Shown here: one piece after another, positions 10,561 through 22,214 of the stretch
Layout: every line of letters starts with the position of its first letter
Numbering within the stretch: the first letter of the stretch is position 1
Assembly (NCBI RefSeq): GCF_000003815.2
Contig: NC_049988.1
Location: forward strand, 5,570,744-5,634,743
DNA: 64,000 nt
Reading direction: 5' to 3'
Source: Branchiostoma floridae
Taxonomy: Eukaryota; Chordata; Leptocardii; Amphioxiformes; Branchiostomatidae
Program-made: the position numbers and the translations under genes
The notes under the pieces: model-generated
Told to the model about the DNA's origin: nothing
Database searches by the model: none
The model's input: only the letters and a program-made list of their open reading frames with translations

Positions 10561-11352
10561 ATTTGCTATAACCAAAGGAGTTGGATCTATAAGGAGTTGT
10601 ATCTATGAGGTGTTAGGCCTTATGACATTATATATTGAGATGAATAGATGGATCATTATCACATAGAACCCTATCCAAACTTACTCGTATGAGTCATGGA
10701 AATTTCTGTATGATACATAGATCCATTGCTACAATACTTGTAATTTCTTTATTTATTTCAGACAAATGCATTTAAAAATTTACATCCTTCCTTTTGGTAC
10801 ATAAGAAGATTACAGCTGTAATTTTAAAACACAAACTTCCACACAAAAATCGTCATATTGCAATCTTGGCAGGTGTCATATGCTCAACGCCTTCTCTACT
10901 TTCTCTTCTGTACTGTATTCATGATTGCTCACTGCTAAGTGTGATAATTCCTCTCTGTTAGGTGTTATCGTGTAAACGCCCTTCTGATCAGATCCGGTGC
11001 TGGACGATTTAACGTTTCTATTTAACACATAGAAATTCAGGCATCATCCGGCTCGCGACAATTATGTGTTACGGCGTCATAATTTACTTTAAAAAGAATT
11101 TTACTGTTCGCTCGACGCCGTCTAGCTATATGACAATTCTATATATACATTTGAACACATCACGAAGTCCAGAAGTTACAACGTAAAAAATTACATGAGA
11201 AATTGATCAACTAAATTTGTCCATTTGCCCTACATATAAGTAATGCATCAATAACTCAACTGAAAGATGCAACCAGTAATATTAATCAGCCACGCTGCGG
11301 TCGATTCTCTCACTCGCTTACACAAAGCTCGAAGTTACGGTAAAGTTACGTA
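10561..11352. other. Stretch with no supported gene
   Basis: A+T-rich unique-looking sequence. No long open frame, tandem repeat or element boundary was recognised. Confidence 0.5.
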
Positions 11353-11849
11353 AGGCCACAGCAAGTAAATTTTATGGATGACATCAGCGCGCATTAATTT
11401 TCGCCTGATTTCAGAAGAAGAAAAACAAAACAAGAATTTTTTCTTCTGCAGGGATGTTCAAGATGACGATAAAGTACCAAAATGAGCAAATATATTGTGT
11501 TGTAGCCTAATAATTGTACTTGTAGAAGTGACACTTGTGAGGTACCCAGGACTGTAGTTGTAAAAATGTGACACCAATATATGGAAGTCATGAGAGTCGT
11601 TGCCAACTTTGTTGGTAAAGCCAGTCTACCACACCAGTCTTGAATACAGGAATGAATGCCTTGTTGGCTCTGATACCATGTTTTGTCCCTTTAATTCTTT
11701 TTACAAGAGTCATCACAACTTTATGGTGCCTATTTTTGTAAATGTAGCCATCTTGCGTTTTTTTTTTCACCCATCTTTTTTTTTCGCCCTATCGCGCTAT
11801 TTTTGCAGTCTGCAACGATGCCATCCATAAAATTTACTTGTTGTGGCCT
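11353..11849. mobile_element. MITE with about 33-bp terminal inverted repeats
   Basis: The left end AGGCCACAGCAAGTAAATTT, continuing into TATGGATGACATC, is matched in reverse complement by 11817-11849 with three mismatches. The 497-bp interior has no transposase frame and is A+T rich. The target duplication is unclear, so the superfamily cannot be named. Confidence 0.65.
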
Positions 11850-12078
11850 GATTGGAACGAAAGGACAAATTAAACCATGCACACTTCCAAAGGCTTAAAA
11901 TCTACAGCATAATTACAACTTCATATCCGATGACATTGATATAATGACATGAGTCCATGTTATCCTAACAGAAAGACACAGCCCAAAGCACAGGTGCTGT
12001 CATGGTAATAAATAGGTTCCGAATAATTGGCTGTCATTTTGTGACAGGAAAGGAAATGTATTTTCCCATCTGGGTAAG

Positions 12079-12882
12079 GAGCGCTCCCGGTGCCAGCCAT
12101 TTTGGTCACCACAGGCAGGTCATGAGTGGCTGGTCACGACATGCCGACTGTACCATTATACGTGTAGGGGCTTTTCCTAACTGGGAAAAACAAATTTTCA
12201 ATCAATTTTGTAATGTTTTCTATCACTCGAGCATCGATTTTCCGATCATTAGTTCTTAACAAATGGGCTTGATTTCTCTAAAGAGCCATATGAGTCACCA
12301 TAGGCTGTAGGTATCAGAGAGACCGTGGTCATGAGAGGCAAAAACTATACGCTTTCTCTTAACTGGGAAAAACAATTTTCTGTCAATTTTCATAATGCTT
12401 TTTATCAGTCTCAATCATCAGTTCTTAACAAATGAACTTAGTTACTCANNNNNNNNNNNNNNNNNNNNNNNNNNNNNNNNNNNNNNNNNNNNNNNNNNNN
12501 NNNNNNNNNNNNNNNNNNNNNNNNNNNNNNNNNNNNNNNNNNNNNNNNNNNNNNNNNNNNNNNNNNNNNNNNNNNNNNNNNNNNNNNNNNNNNNNNNNNN
12601 NNNNNNNNNNNNNNNNNNNNNNNNNNNNNNNNNNNNNNNNNNNNNNNNNNNNNNNNNNNNNNNNNNNNNNNNNNNNNNNNNNNNNNNNNNNNNNNNNNNN
12701 NNNNNNNNNNNNNNNNNNNNNNNNNNNNNNNNNNNNNNNNNNNNNNNNNNNNNNNNNNNNNNNNNNNNNNNNNNNNNNTACACGTATAATGGTACAGTCG
12801 GCCTGTTCTGACCAGCCTCTCGTACCCGGCCTGTGGTGACCAGAATGGCTGGCACCGGGGAGCGCTCCTTACCCCCACTCAG
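12079..12882. repeat. Inverted pair of a GAGCGCTCCCGGTGCC repeat around a gap
   Basis: At 12079-12260 lie AGGAGCGCTCCCGGTGCC, GGTCACCACAGG, CTGTACCATTATACGTG, CTAACTGGGAAAAAC and CAATTTTGTAATG. The first part returns inverted at 12779-12876 after the gap. A diverged direct copy of the second half follows at about 12300-12440. A further plus-strand copy is at 16512-16690. The inverted arrangement suggests termini of one transposon, with its centre in the 330-bp gap. Confidence 0.6.
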
Positions 12883-12899
12883 TTTTCCACATAAAACAT

Positions 12900-13890
12900 A
12901 ATCTTCAGAGTGATATGGTAGGAAGTTGATTGTGTTGGAATTTTATGCATGATTATTTTCTGGACAAATCATTTCTTGGACCAAACAATTAGCATTATTT
13001 TGCACTTACGTTGCAAACAACCCATTAGCAGGTAATCCTTGTTCAAATATATAAATATACATCGATGGGAAAAGCTTGAAAATTCTGCATCTTTTTCGTT
13101 TGACATATTCAGGACAGCCAGATATGATTCACATAATCTTTGCTTATATTCGTTCGTGCAATGAAAAAAACAACGTTATCCTCAATACCTAATGACGTTA
13201 AATTACATGGCCATTGAATGTGGTTCTAGAGATTGCGATCGATGCAATAAAACTGGAATTATCGTGTATTGCCAGAAATATTGTTTAATCCCGATGGTTT
13301 ATTGCTTCTACAAGAAAAGCAATAATATGCAGGACGTATCCATCATTCCGGCATGCGTTGAGGGTTCGAATCGTGAAAGATCGTCAAAAAAAGACAAATA
13401 TGAAATTCTAACAAGAGTTCGGAGATGCAAAGCTCCATGAAATATCGAGAACCTTTCAAAAAAAATAAATGTCTTCCCTAATCATTTGCATAATCAATGG
13501 TGATGTTAACGTTAAGGTGTCTTACATATATCATGAAAGCATGAAATTTCTGTCATTTATTGTAAGGAATCATGGTACTTTGAATCAAGTACACAAATGA
13601 GGATCTTATTTACTGCATAAGTATATATCCATTATTGTTGTACGTACCTTTGATTACATATTCAGCGTGTATCGTAGTCTTGTTATGAAACACGACAAAA
13701 TCATAGGAATTCCTCAATAGTTATGCGAACTTGCATTTATGATTTTATGTTCCATTTTTCATGAATTAAAAATGTTTTTAAACTTTCATAGTTTGAATAA
13801 ATTTTACGTGTTTGTATAGCCTTATCCTGGAATGCATTTAGTGTTATCATGTAAAGATCATGATCAAGCTTGATTAGCACATTTTTATGT
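12900..13890. other. Stretch with no supported gene
   Basis: About 1 kb of A+T-rich sequence without recognisable elements. One 82-codon open frame at 13192-13440 is cysteine-rich but has no recognisable motif or flanking splice sites. Confidence 0.45.
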
Positions 13891-13901
13891 CAACCCACCG
13901 G

Positions 13902-14085
13902 TGCCATGGCCGAGTGGGTAGAGTGTTCGCCTTGCAGTCGGTAGGTCGTGAGTTCGATTCCGGCTGAGTCATACCATAGACTTTAAAAATGGTACATGCT
14001 ACTTTCTCTTCTTAGCACTCAGCACTAATGAGGAAGAGTATGGAAGTCAAACACACATCACTACCAGCGGATTGATGTACGGGCA
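13902..14085 (+). mobile_element. tRNA-derived SINE
   Basis: The head reads like a tRNA: A-box-like TGGCCGAGTGGGTAGAG, an anticodon loop TTGCAGT (GCA in the anticodon position), and a B-box GAGTTCGATTCC. It is followed by a non-tRNA body (ACCATAGACTTTAAAAATGG, then ATGAGGAAGAGTATGGAAGT) and no matching acceptor stem. RNA polymerase III promoter boxes plus an unrelated tail define a SINE. Confidence 0.8.
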
Positions 14086-14099
14086 ACTTTAACTTTTAA

Positions 14100-15350
14100 T
14101 AATGTACGGGATCTTCATACCAAAACAAGTGACCGTAGATAACATACTCTGTGACGTAAACATGCTTTGGTTGTGTTGTTTCTGTGACATGGTGTTTATA
14201 TCGCATTCTAGACACAGTATATCCACTTTATGCCAATACGTACTTTTTAAAGCGATTTTGATAAGNNNNNNNNNNNNNNNNNNNNNNNNNNNNNNNNNNN
14301 NNNNNNNNNNNNNNNNNNNNNNNNNNNNNNNNNNNNNNNNNNNNNNNNNNNNNNNNNNNNNNNNNNNNNNNNNNNNNNNNNNNNNNNNNNNNNNNNNNNN
14401 NNNNNNNNNNNNNNNNNNNNNNNNNNNNNNNNNNNNNNNNNNNNNNNNNNNNNNNNNNNNNNNNNNNNNNNNNNNNNNNNNNNNNNNNNNNNNNNNNNNN
14501 NNNNNNNNNNNNNNNNNNNNNNNNNNNNNNNNNNNNNNNNNNNNNNNNNNNNNNNNNNNNNNNNNNNNNCTTGGGCCTGTGCCCAAAGCGCTGCCAATTA
14601 CGCGATGTCACGCGATGTCACTTAAAAGCTAACGTACCTATTGTAAAACACAATCCTGTAAGCATCAACAGCAAAATCAGAATCACAAAATATCAACGTT
14701 TTAATGGTAACAAGTGGGAAAAATCACAGCTTTACAAGGAATAACTGACACCAAAACAAGCGTACAAGCACTTACGTAGAGATGAATATGTTCAAACCAG
14801 CACCCAAATACATACCCAAGAACCAGTCGCTTTCTTATAAACCACTCACAACAGGATAGCCAGCTATTGTATCATAACAACAAGTTACCTCAAACAGCCG
14901 CAACAATGACAGCTATGAAACAGCTGACAATCTGCTTCACAATATCCAATTACCACAAGGTCTAACGCTCGGAAATAACACTGACCTGGATCAATATACT
15001 GAAGTATGTAGGGTGATTTCTAAAATTATTACATCGTCGATTATACAAACAGCTACTATTACTAATACAAAACTACGTTCATCATCGCGCAACTGACAGC
15101 GAAGGATAAAAATAGATACAGATGCAAATACTCATCACATCCAAAACAACAACAATACTCTGTCGACGGAGGTTACCCTTCGGTCACAGAGTAATAAAAG
15201 TGGTAAACTGTTTTAGTATAACCCTCTGGGCACAACAGCTGTGTGCCAGACAACTGATACCGCTAGCCCATACTTAGGTCATACCCCGGCTTAACTACAC
15301 CATTTGTTACCAAAAGGGTTATAATGCAAAGGCCTTCTGCAATACCGAGG
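14100..15350 (+). repeat. Large dispersed repeat, longest copy
   Basis: Segments recur elsewhere. TAACATACTCTGTGACGTA (14138-14156) matches 24913-24931. The phrase GGGTGATTTCTAAAATTATTA (15009 on) matches 25260 on. ACTCTGTCGACGGAGG followed by GGTCACAGAGTAATAAA matches about 28520-28565. All three loci keep the same order, so one family of at least 1.2 kb is inferred. A 304-bp gap interrupts this copy. No coding frame was recognised. Confidence 0.55.
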
Positions 15351-15714
15351 TCGACCGATGGTCCATTTAAAATTATTTGATTCACAGCACCAATCTACGT
15401 ACCAAGTATCATCGCGATGCACCCTTATGGTTTTTAATATATTTGACCGGATACGAGAACATAGACACAAAAATGCCCTGCAAATCAGCCTTATGGCAAC
15501 AACTATCTCCCTCCCAAACTCAACACCACATCCAAGATCATGATAGATATTTAACAGAATTGTTACTGCGGTACAAAGGTTAACTTACATGAGGCCTACC
15601 AAGCTCCGGACCCGGAAAACAACATTCGAACCCCAAAAAGTACCTCCATTTCATGTAAGTATACTGTTATGTTATACTGTGATCATCTGCAATTTCTGAC
15701 ATTGGAAGTTTATG

Positions 15715-16010
15715 GTCGTGGAGACCGCGTGGCACAGTGGTATTGTGTTTGCCTCGTGACCGAGAGGTTGCGGGATCGAATTCGCCTGCCGTGCTGCCGA
15801 TCTTGTGCCCTTGGGAAAGGCACTTTACACGACTTTCCTCACTTTACTCAAGTGAAAATGAGTCGTCCCTCGGATAGGACGTTAAATGGAGGTCCCGTTT
15901 CTGGGGAGAGGACCCGCCACATGTGCGATGGTGCGGTGTGAGCGGTTCAAAACCTACAGTACCTTGGCCGCACCTGGGGCAATTACTGTCGTATTGAGGT
16001 CACCTGAGTG
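15715..16010 (+). mobile_element. tRNA-derived SINE, second family
   Basis: A-box-like GTGGCACAGTGGTA and B-box GGGATCGAATTC are spaced as in a tRNA. The body CCCTTGGGAAAGGCACTTTA, then CGACTTTCCTCAC and TCCCTCGGATAGGACGTTAAA, is the widespread invertebrate SINE type. The tail runs into a gap at 16017. A minus-strand relative is at 24497-24690. Confidence 0.8.
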
Positions 16011-16346
16011 GCGCCGNNNNNNNNNNNNNNNNNNNNNNNNNNNNNNNNNNNNNNNNNNNNNNNNNNNNNNNNNNNNNNNNNNNNNNNNNNNNNNNNNNNN
16101 NNNNNNNNNNNNNNNNNNNNNNNNNNNNNNNNNNNNNNNNNNNNNNNNNNNNNNNNNNNNNNNNNNTACATATTAACACAAAAAAGATTGAAACCTTGAT
16201 TTCTGTTGAACATCTCCGTGAATACTTCGTAAAATGTAGGGTAAAATATCTACTTAGTAAACTACTAACAGAAATAACAAATGCCATGATCCTGCATTAG
16301 TGGGTTGAACACTAAAACGAGTGGGGTAATACCCCTCTCACAATCC

Positions 16347-16486
16347 ATCGGACGACTAGTCTGCGAGCTCTAAATTACGAGGAGGCATGACCCTGATGCC
16401 GACTAAGAAATGTCTGAGTACCCAATCCCCTTCCCTTCAGGGTCATGCCTCCTTGTAATTTAGAGCTCGCAGACCCGTCGTCCGAT
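16347..16486. repeat. 140-nt hairpin with 50-bp arms
   Basis: Left arm 16347-16396 (GCGAGCTCTAAATTACGAGG, then CATGACCCTGA) and right arm 16436-16486 are inverted copies with about four mismatches. The loop is about 40 nt. It could be a small foldback element or the source of a hairpin RNA. Confidence 0.75.
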
Positions 16487-16511
16487 CGATTTTCGCTACG
16501 TGTAAGGGGGT

Positions 16512-16690
16512 ATAAGGAGCGCTCCCGGTGCCAGCCATGTGGTCACCACAGGCCGGGCACGAAGGGCCGGGCATGACATGGAGACCGTACCATTATACGT
16601 TGAGGGGGGACTAGGGGCATTTCCTAACTGGGGAAAAAATTCAATCAATTTTGTAATGTCTTCTATCACTAGAGCAGTCATTCTGTGCCC
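16512..16690 (+). repeat. GAGCGCTCCCGGTGCC repeat, third copy
   Basis: Same order of landmarks as at 12079: GAGCGCTCCCGGTGCCAGCC, GGTCACCACAGGCCGGG, CGTACCATTATACGT, CCTAACTGGGGAAAAA and CAATTTTGTAATG. It lies just downstream of the 140-nt hairpin. Confidence 0.65.
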
Positions 16691-16875
16691 TTATTTTCTA
16701 CTGCTCAGCCCCCTTGAAGGGGATTAATAGCAGTGCGCATGGTTTGTTAGTTACATGTGTTAGTACCATACAAACATGGAGAAAATGAAGGTAAAAACGC
16801 AAAGGAATCAATTGATAAACAACTAATCTGTGGGTGCAAGGGACAAGACATGTGAATGTGGTGGGTTAGTGTTAT

Positions 16876-17800
16876 TTACATACTCGTATATACAATGACG
16901 TGTAGGGGCGACTTAATGCAGCAGGGCCCTCCCCAGTTCATTTTAAACTGGGAGAGAGACCCCGCCTCCGCCACACCAGGCGGTTCATTCCACTCTTGGA
17001 TGGTACGAGGGAAGAACGAGAGCCTATAGAAGTTGCATTTGCTCGCGATGGCCCGCAGCTTGAAAGCATGGTTAGTGCGGAGGGAGCATCGAGTCGCCAG
17101 GACCAGTTTGGAAATGGTGTTATGGATGATCTTGTACATAGTTGTACGTCTGGCATTTTCCCTTCTGGTTTGTAGGGACTGCCAGCCTAGTTGGTTTATA
17201 AGTGCAGTGGCAGAGTTGCATATTCAAATTGTTGGTGACATACCAGGCCGCCCGACGCTGAACCATCTCGACTCTCCTCACCTGTTCTTGAGTGTGTGGG
17301 TCACATACACTACAGGCAGTTCCATGTGGGGTTTAACCAGGGCCCTCTCCTTTGCCCCAGTGCAGGCGACCCGCAGGCAGCGTCTGAGCATACCCAATGT
17401 TTTTTGGCCTTCGATGTTATGGCGTCGACGTGGCTGCGCCATGTAAGGTTGGAGGAGATGGTGACCCCAAGGTATTTGGTGGTACTTACCTTGTTTAGTG
17501 GATGGCTGTGAAGGCTGTATGTGTGGGTGATGGGTGTTTTGGACGATGTTATGGTCATTACCTCACACTTAGTTGGGTTAAACTCCATCAGCCACCTTTG
17601 TTCCCAGAGACAGATGTTGTTTATGTCTTCTTGTAGCTTATTACAATCGGGGCTATCATGGAAAGGCATCTGCAAAATGCACTCATCGTCGAAAAGCATT
17701 ACCTTTGCATTTGCAGCGTGTTCTGGGAGATCATTTATGTATGCTAGGAAGAGGATGGGCCCCAACACTATACCGTGGATTTATGGATGTTTCAATTCCC
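16876..17800 (-). mobile_element. Decayed CR1/Jockey-like LINE, RT to C terminus
   Basis: The minus strand encodes most of a reverse transcriptase. GPILFLAYINDLPEHA is followed by the catalytic box as LFDDECIL (normally FADDC), then LQEDINNICLWEQRW, FNPTKCEVMTI and TKYLGVTISSNLTW. A frameshift separates this from VEMVQRRAA, and another from MYKIIHNTISKL and SFFPRTIQEWNEPP. The mutated catalytic box and frameshifts show an inactive copy. The 5' half is missing. Confidence 0.8.
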
Positions 17801-17944
17801 CAATAGCTTAGCAACTCCACTCACCTCTATTTGGATGTCCTCCATAGAGACAGGGGGTAACTTACTATCAAAATGTTCCATTTTTGAGCAGGGGTGACTT
17901 GGAACAGTCCAATGTTGCGTGGGAATGGGTATGGCTGAATTACG

Positions 17945-17980
17945 CTTTATTTGCACCTAAGCAAATGTCGGCCTTTCTAG
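17945..17980. repeat. LINE-type 3' tail motif
   Basis: The small hairpin ATTTGC/GCAAAT followed by GTCGGCCTTTCTAGTT is repeated at 63028-63062. It is probably the 3' end of one retroelement family; the body is not evident here. Confidence 0.35.
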
Positions 17981-18045
17981 TTGGTAATAAGTTGGTAGGT
18001 TTGTAGTTATACTAAATAAAATCATCATTTATCAAAAAAGCATTA

Positions 18046-18100
18046 CTGTGAGAGAGAGAGAGAGGGGGGGGGGGAGAGAGAGAGATAGAGAGAGAGAGAT
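18046..18100. repeat. GA/G microsatellite
   Basis: Interrupted (GA)n with an internal G run; simple sequence. Confidence 0.9.
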
Positions 18101-19440
18101 GTATGCACTGTTAGAGGCGAGGCTCCAGTCAGTATTACGTTAGTATTACATTACCACCTCTATAAGAACTTATAGAGTGATGAAATCCGTTTGAGGTGAC
18201 TTTAAGCTCCATCTGTAAGATCCTGGTCACTAGCTGCTCATTGGAGGTTTATTGTCCTTTGGAGGTTGATCCATACCGTAGTAACACAGGCGAGTGAATT
18301 AGTATACATCCTTTTCTTTTCTATAGACACATTATCTATTCCCATTTCTTGGTCACAACAAAATTTTAAGACAAATGTGACACATTTCTGTTCAGAAACA
18401 CCAAGTGCGCTGCCTCAAAATGTTAACGTCAAAGTCACCTTAGTCGGCTCAAGTACAAAGATAAACTGCTGGAACCAAAATGCCAGAGGTTTGGTCATAT
18501 TGATGACTTTGTACGGACTCCACGGACCACCTATAGCTAAGAGAGTCTCCATTTCGAAAAATACAGCCGGAGTCTGGCCAGTCCTTATCCTTGGGTTATA
18601 CTTGGAATATTCTGAAGTGAGGGGATTACACATAGAGCCCTAAGGCACGTATAATGACTAACCTTTCAACACTTCTCTGGCGGATGAGGATTCAGGTCAG
18701 TATAGAATCAATAGAAAGAAATAATTCCCGACGGGGGGAGGGGGGTGTCATTGAGTGGGTATTGATCTTTTCTAAGCTAATGGACTGTATCATATGACCA
18801 GCGGATTTAGGACCCGTACAAAGTAATCGTCAGGTCACCACCAGGCTGACAGAAGTGGCCTTGGCCGGCCCACTAGCAAATATTCTGAACCTGTGGTAGA
18901 CTAGCAGCAGAGAATTGTCTTGACGTTCGTTTCCAAACCTAATATTGTGCAACATATCATTATCTATTTTGGGATGAGGGGAGTGGATGGCGCTCTAAGC
19001 AGAATATAACCTTATGTAGACATTGATTGAATTGCGTACAAGCAATACCCAGGGAGGTTGAGGGAGGGCTTTATCCACTTGCAAGGCAGAATCTGTCAGA
19101 AAAACTGTGTCTAAATGAAAAACTCAGTATATATTTGGCTGAAAGCAAACGAGAGGAGCCTTTACGGAAAATATATGTAACATATTGAAAGGACTGGGTT
19201 AATTCATTTTTAGGTGTCCTGATAAAAAAGAACAACAGATTATCGAAAAGTTAGAGATAAATTTTAGTTGTTATCAAGAATCGTCGAAATAGAATGACAA
19301 CGTGACGCGACAGAACCATGTATTCTGTTCGATCAAACAGTTATCTCTAGGCTGGGCCTCAATATTTACACGAACATATGTGGAGACTGGACTAACATCA
19401 AAGGTAGGAGCTACAAATGAGAGTATCAGCTTCAGCTGTA
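18101..19440. other. Stretch with no supported gene
   Basis: About 1.3 kb. A 125-codon open frame at 18266-18643 lacks splice sites or a recognisable family and is treated as chance. Confidence 0.45.
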
Positions 19441-19447
19441 CTTTGAC

Positions 19448-20135
19448 GGATGGGCCTCCGATCCCCAGGTTGTACTATGTTGTACAATGACGGGTGTTGC
19501 TCCGATCCCCAGGTTGTACTATGTTGTACTATGACGGGCGGTGCCCCGATCCCCAGTTGTACTATGTTGTACTATGACGGGCGGTGCCCCGATCCCAGGG
19601 TGTACTATGTTGTACTATGGCGGGTGTTGTTCCGATCCCAGGTTGTACTATGTTGTACTATGGCNNNNNNNNNNNNNNNNNNNNNNNNNNNNNNNNNNNN
19701 NNNNNNNNNNNNNNNNNNNNNNNNNNNNNNNNNNNNNNNNNNNNNNNNNNNNNNNNNNNNNNNNNNNNNNNNNNNNNNNNNNNNNNNNNNNNNNNNNNNN
19801 NNNNNNNNNNNNNNNNNNNNNNNNNNTGTTGTACTATGACGGGTGGGGCTCCGATCCCCAGGTTGTACTATGTTGTACTATCATAATGACGGTTGTTGTT
19901 CCGATCCCCAGGTTGTACTATGTTGTACTATGGTGGGTGTTGTTCCGATCCCCAGGTTGTACTATGTTGTACTATGGCGGGTGTTGCTCCGATCCCCAGG
20001 TTGTACTATGTTGTACTATGACGGTTGTTGTTACGATCCCCAGGTTGTACTATGTTGTACTATGACGGGTGTTGCTCCGATCCCCAGGTTGTACTATGTT
20101 GTACTATGACGGGTGTTGCTCCGATCCCAAGGTAT
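19448..20135. repeat. 44-bp minisatellite, roughly 15 copies
   Basis: The unit contains GTTGTACTATGTTGTACTA and GCTCCGATCCCCAGG and repeats every 44 bp. A 162-bp gap (19665-19826) falls within it, so the copy number is uncertain. Long open frames here (cysteine, leucine and tyrosine-rich) are an artefact of the repeat. Single-base variants between units alternate, which suggests unequal exchange. Confidence 0.92.
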
Positions 20136-20582
20136 ACAAATTCGTCTTCATTTCCATGTTAGCCACCGGCCTCAATCAGTCGATGTCCTGTGTCATTCCC
20201 AACCGGGAGCCTGCCAATCTCTTCATTCTTGAGATATCCTTGTCCCATATCAGCTGTCTTGCTGATGTCGGCCTGAAGGCCTTCATTGATGTTGACTTGT
20301 GTCAGTTATTGTGGCGGAGCCGAGGCCTTCAGCATACAGTGTCTCAGGAGGCAATTTGAGCCGCTTGTCATCACAGGTAGCTGAGTCTGCATCGTAGTAG
20401 ATATTGAACAGCTGGGGCCTGATGCTGTCGCCCTTTGGGTGAGCTGACAATGGTCTGGAAGGAAGGGGCTGTCCCTTTCGTATGTGACTACTTTGCGAGT
20501 CCACGAAAGCTTGTATCATTCGCCATCGTGTCATCAACGTCAACCGCTTCAGTCAACACCTACATGAGCTGGGCACAGTTAT

Positions 20583-20722
20583 TGTTTATCTGTATTTATA
20601 TAGCCGGTATAACCGCCCTTCGGTGGAACACACCAGCTTCGCTGGCACGAAGCGCGACAGCAGCTGGTTATATTACACTGGACAACCCGTTACACATAAC
20701 TTTTGCACATCTTTGTGCAAGC
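20583..20722 (+). repeat. Dispersed 140-bp repeat, copy 3 of 3
   Basis: Close match to 9031-9170 across TATATAGCCGGTATAACCGC, ACACCAGCTTCGC, CAGCTGGTTATATTACACTG and TTTGCACATCTTTGTGCA. Confidence 0.75.
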
Positions 20723-20869
20723 TTTCCCAAGAGAGTGCCACTACTGTGTTTGGCGATAACAGCTTCCACTCAACGATACTTCTGGGAAATAACGAATTTT
20801 TGAACACATCAATCCTAGGTTGGTAACTCTGGTACTTGAAAGCATGACTGTTTCTAGTTCTTTTTTGAG

Positions 20870-21600
20870 CTGGTGTTAGATACTCATCAGTTTATCGGCC
20901 ATTTTGTACATCATGCTGGTCTGGGCATTTTCAAGTGAAATCCACTGCCATTCTGTTTTCATTTTGGTGACACTAGCATCCCTGTTGTAGTTGTTTGTAC
21001 AGGTTCTGTACCATTTCCAGTTTATCTTTGCCTTACTTTGTATACGGATCCCATAATGTTGCAGTATATTCAAGGTTAGGTCTTACCAGTGACGTGTATG
21101 CAAGTGCTTTTACCCTGGCTGCATGCCCACAAGTTGCGTTTGATCACTCCCAACGTCTGTTTACCCATGGTTGTTATTTTGTTAACATGGACACCTTACT
21201 TCAGGCCAGTTGCTAATGTAACACCTAGGTATAAGTGGGGTTTTGTGGCTGCTAATGTCTGACCACAAAACTGGTAAGGGGACACATTTGGTGTTCATGC
21301 ATATTTGCGATTGAACTGTATCAGCCATATCCTTTGCCATTCTTCGAGGGTGTTCTGAGATCTTTCTGAAGAGGTTGTGAATCATTCTTTGTAGCTACCT
21401 CTATGTATAAGTGACAATCATCGGCGAATAACCTCAGACTTGAATATAGCTGGTATTGCAAGTAGTTTATGTAAAAGAGTAAGAGCAATGGTCCCAGGAT
21501 AGTTCCTTGTGGGACTCCCAATGCTACTTTGATTGGAGCTGCGGTCTTTCCTTCTACCACTAGTACACTACCGTTTGCTCTCATTCACCAGGAAAGCCGT
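20870..21600 (-). mobile_element. Decayed LINE, RT fragment
   Basis: At the 5' side the minus strand encodes LGVPQGTILGPLLLLFYIN and LFADDCHLYIEV (the intact catalytic box). After frameshifts it continues with HLYLGV-like and MMYKMADKLMSI segments. The order matches the RT fingers-palm and the post-RT tail of a CR1/Jockey-type LINE. A different family from the 17-kb copy is suggested by divergence between the two. Confidence 0.75.
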
Positions 21601-22085
21601 TAACCAGTTTATTGTATTACCTTGAATTCAGTAGTATTCCAGTTTTGATATGATATGTGAAAATGATATCTTTTTAGTAGTGTTGATTAGATCCTGGCCG
21701 TTGCACTATTATAGACCGGGCCATTATAAGTTTACGGACCGCTGAAGATAGTATAAAAATGTGTAGTAACAAGATGAGTAGAGTACAGTTAACCTTCTAA
21801 GTCTCTTTCTTAACTCGCGATCTGTAACATTGGAATTTGGTATCTCTTTTTGCACCTTTTAGGTCACTGTTTTTGGCAAGCTTTTAGCCAATCGTGCGAC
21901 AGCCTTCTTTTAAAAGAAACGAGGCTGGAATTTTACACAAGGCAACTGAAGAGGCACTATCCATTGTATATAGCGTTCATCAAGAGACTTCACGACAGAC
22001 CTTTATTTAGGTGGCAGCCATATTCAAACAGTAGATCTCAACAACCAGGCAATATAAACTTGAAAGTTGATCTGTGTTGTCATTA

Positions 22086-22208
22086 TTGAACTAGTTTAAC
22101 TGTAATTTTCTTGTAATTGGACTCACCCGAATTTTCAACTGAACAGCACCATTCTTTCCTTGACAAAGTCCATTCTTTGTGTGGGAAATTACAGTTAAAC
22201 TAGTTCAA
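22086..22208. repeat. Hairpin element with 24-bp arms
   Basis: TTGAACTAGTTTAACTGTAA at the left is mirrored by TTACAGTTAAACTAGTTCAA at the right, about 75 nt apart. The phrase ACCAGGCAATATA occurs just outside both ends (about 22043 and 22211), so the hairpin may have inserted into, or duplicated, a short target. Confidence 0.65.
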
Positions 22209-22214
22209 TAACCA

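Noticed and set aside
13902-13975. Possible genuine tRNA-Cys gene (anticodon GCA)
   Set aside because: Promoter boxes fit, but the acceptor stem does not close and a SINE body follows.
14089-14632. Long open frames spanning the gap
   Set aside because: Their length comes from Ns, not from sequence. The same applies to frames over the other gaps.
19450-20109. Several open frames of 88-174 codons repeating CTMLYY-type peptides
   Set aside because: They are by-products of the 44-bp minisatellite, which is open in all three phases; no start context or splice site.
20283-20543. Minus-strand frame with GDSIRPQLFNIYYDA, reminiscent of an RT 'QGDSISPLLF' box
   Set aside because: Only one short motif fits; the residues before and after do not follow RT order. 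Possible relic, but not supportable.
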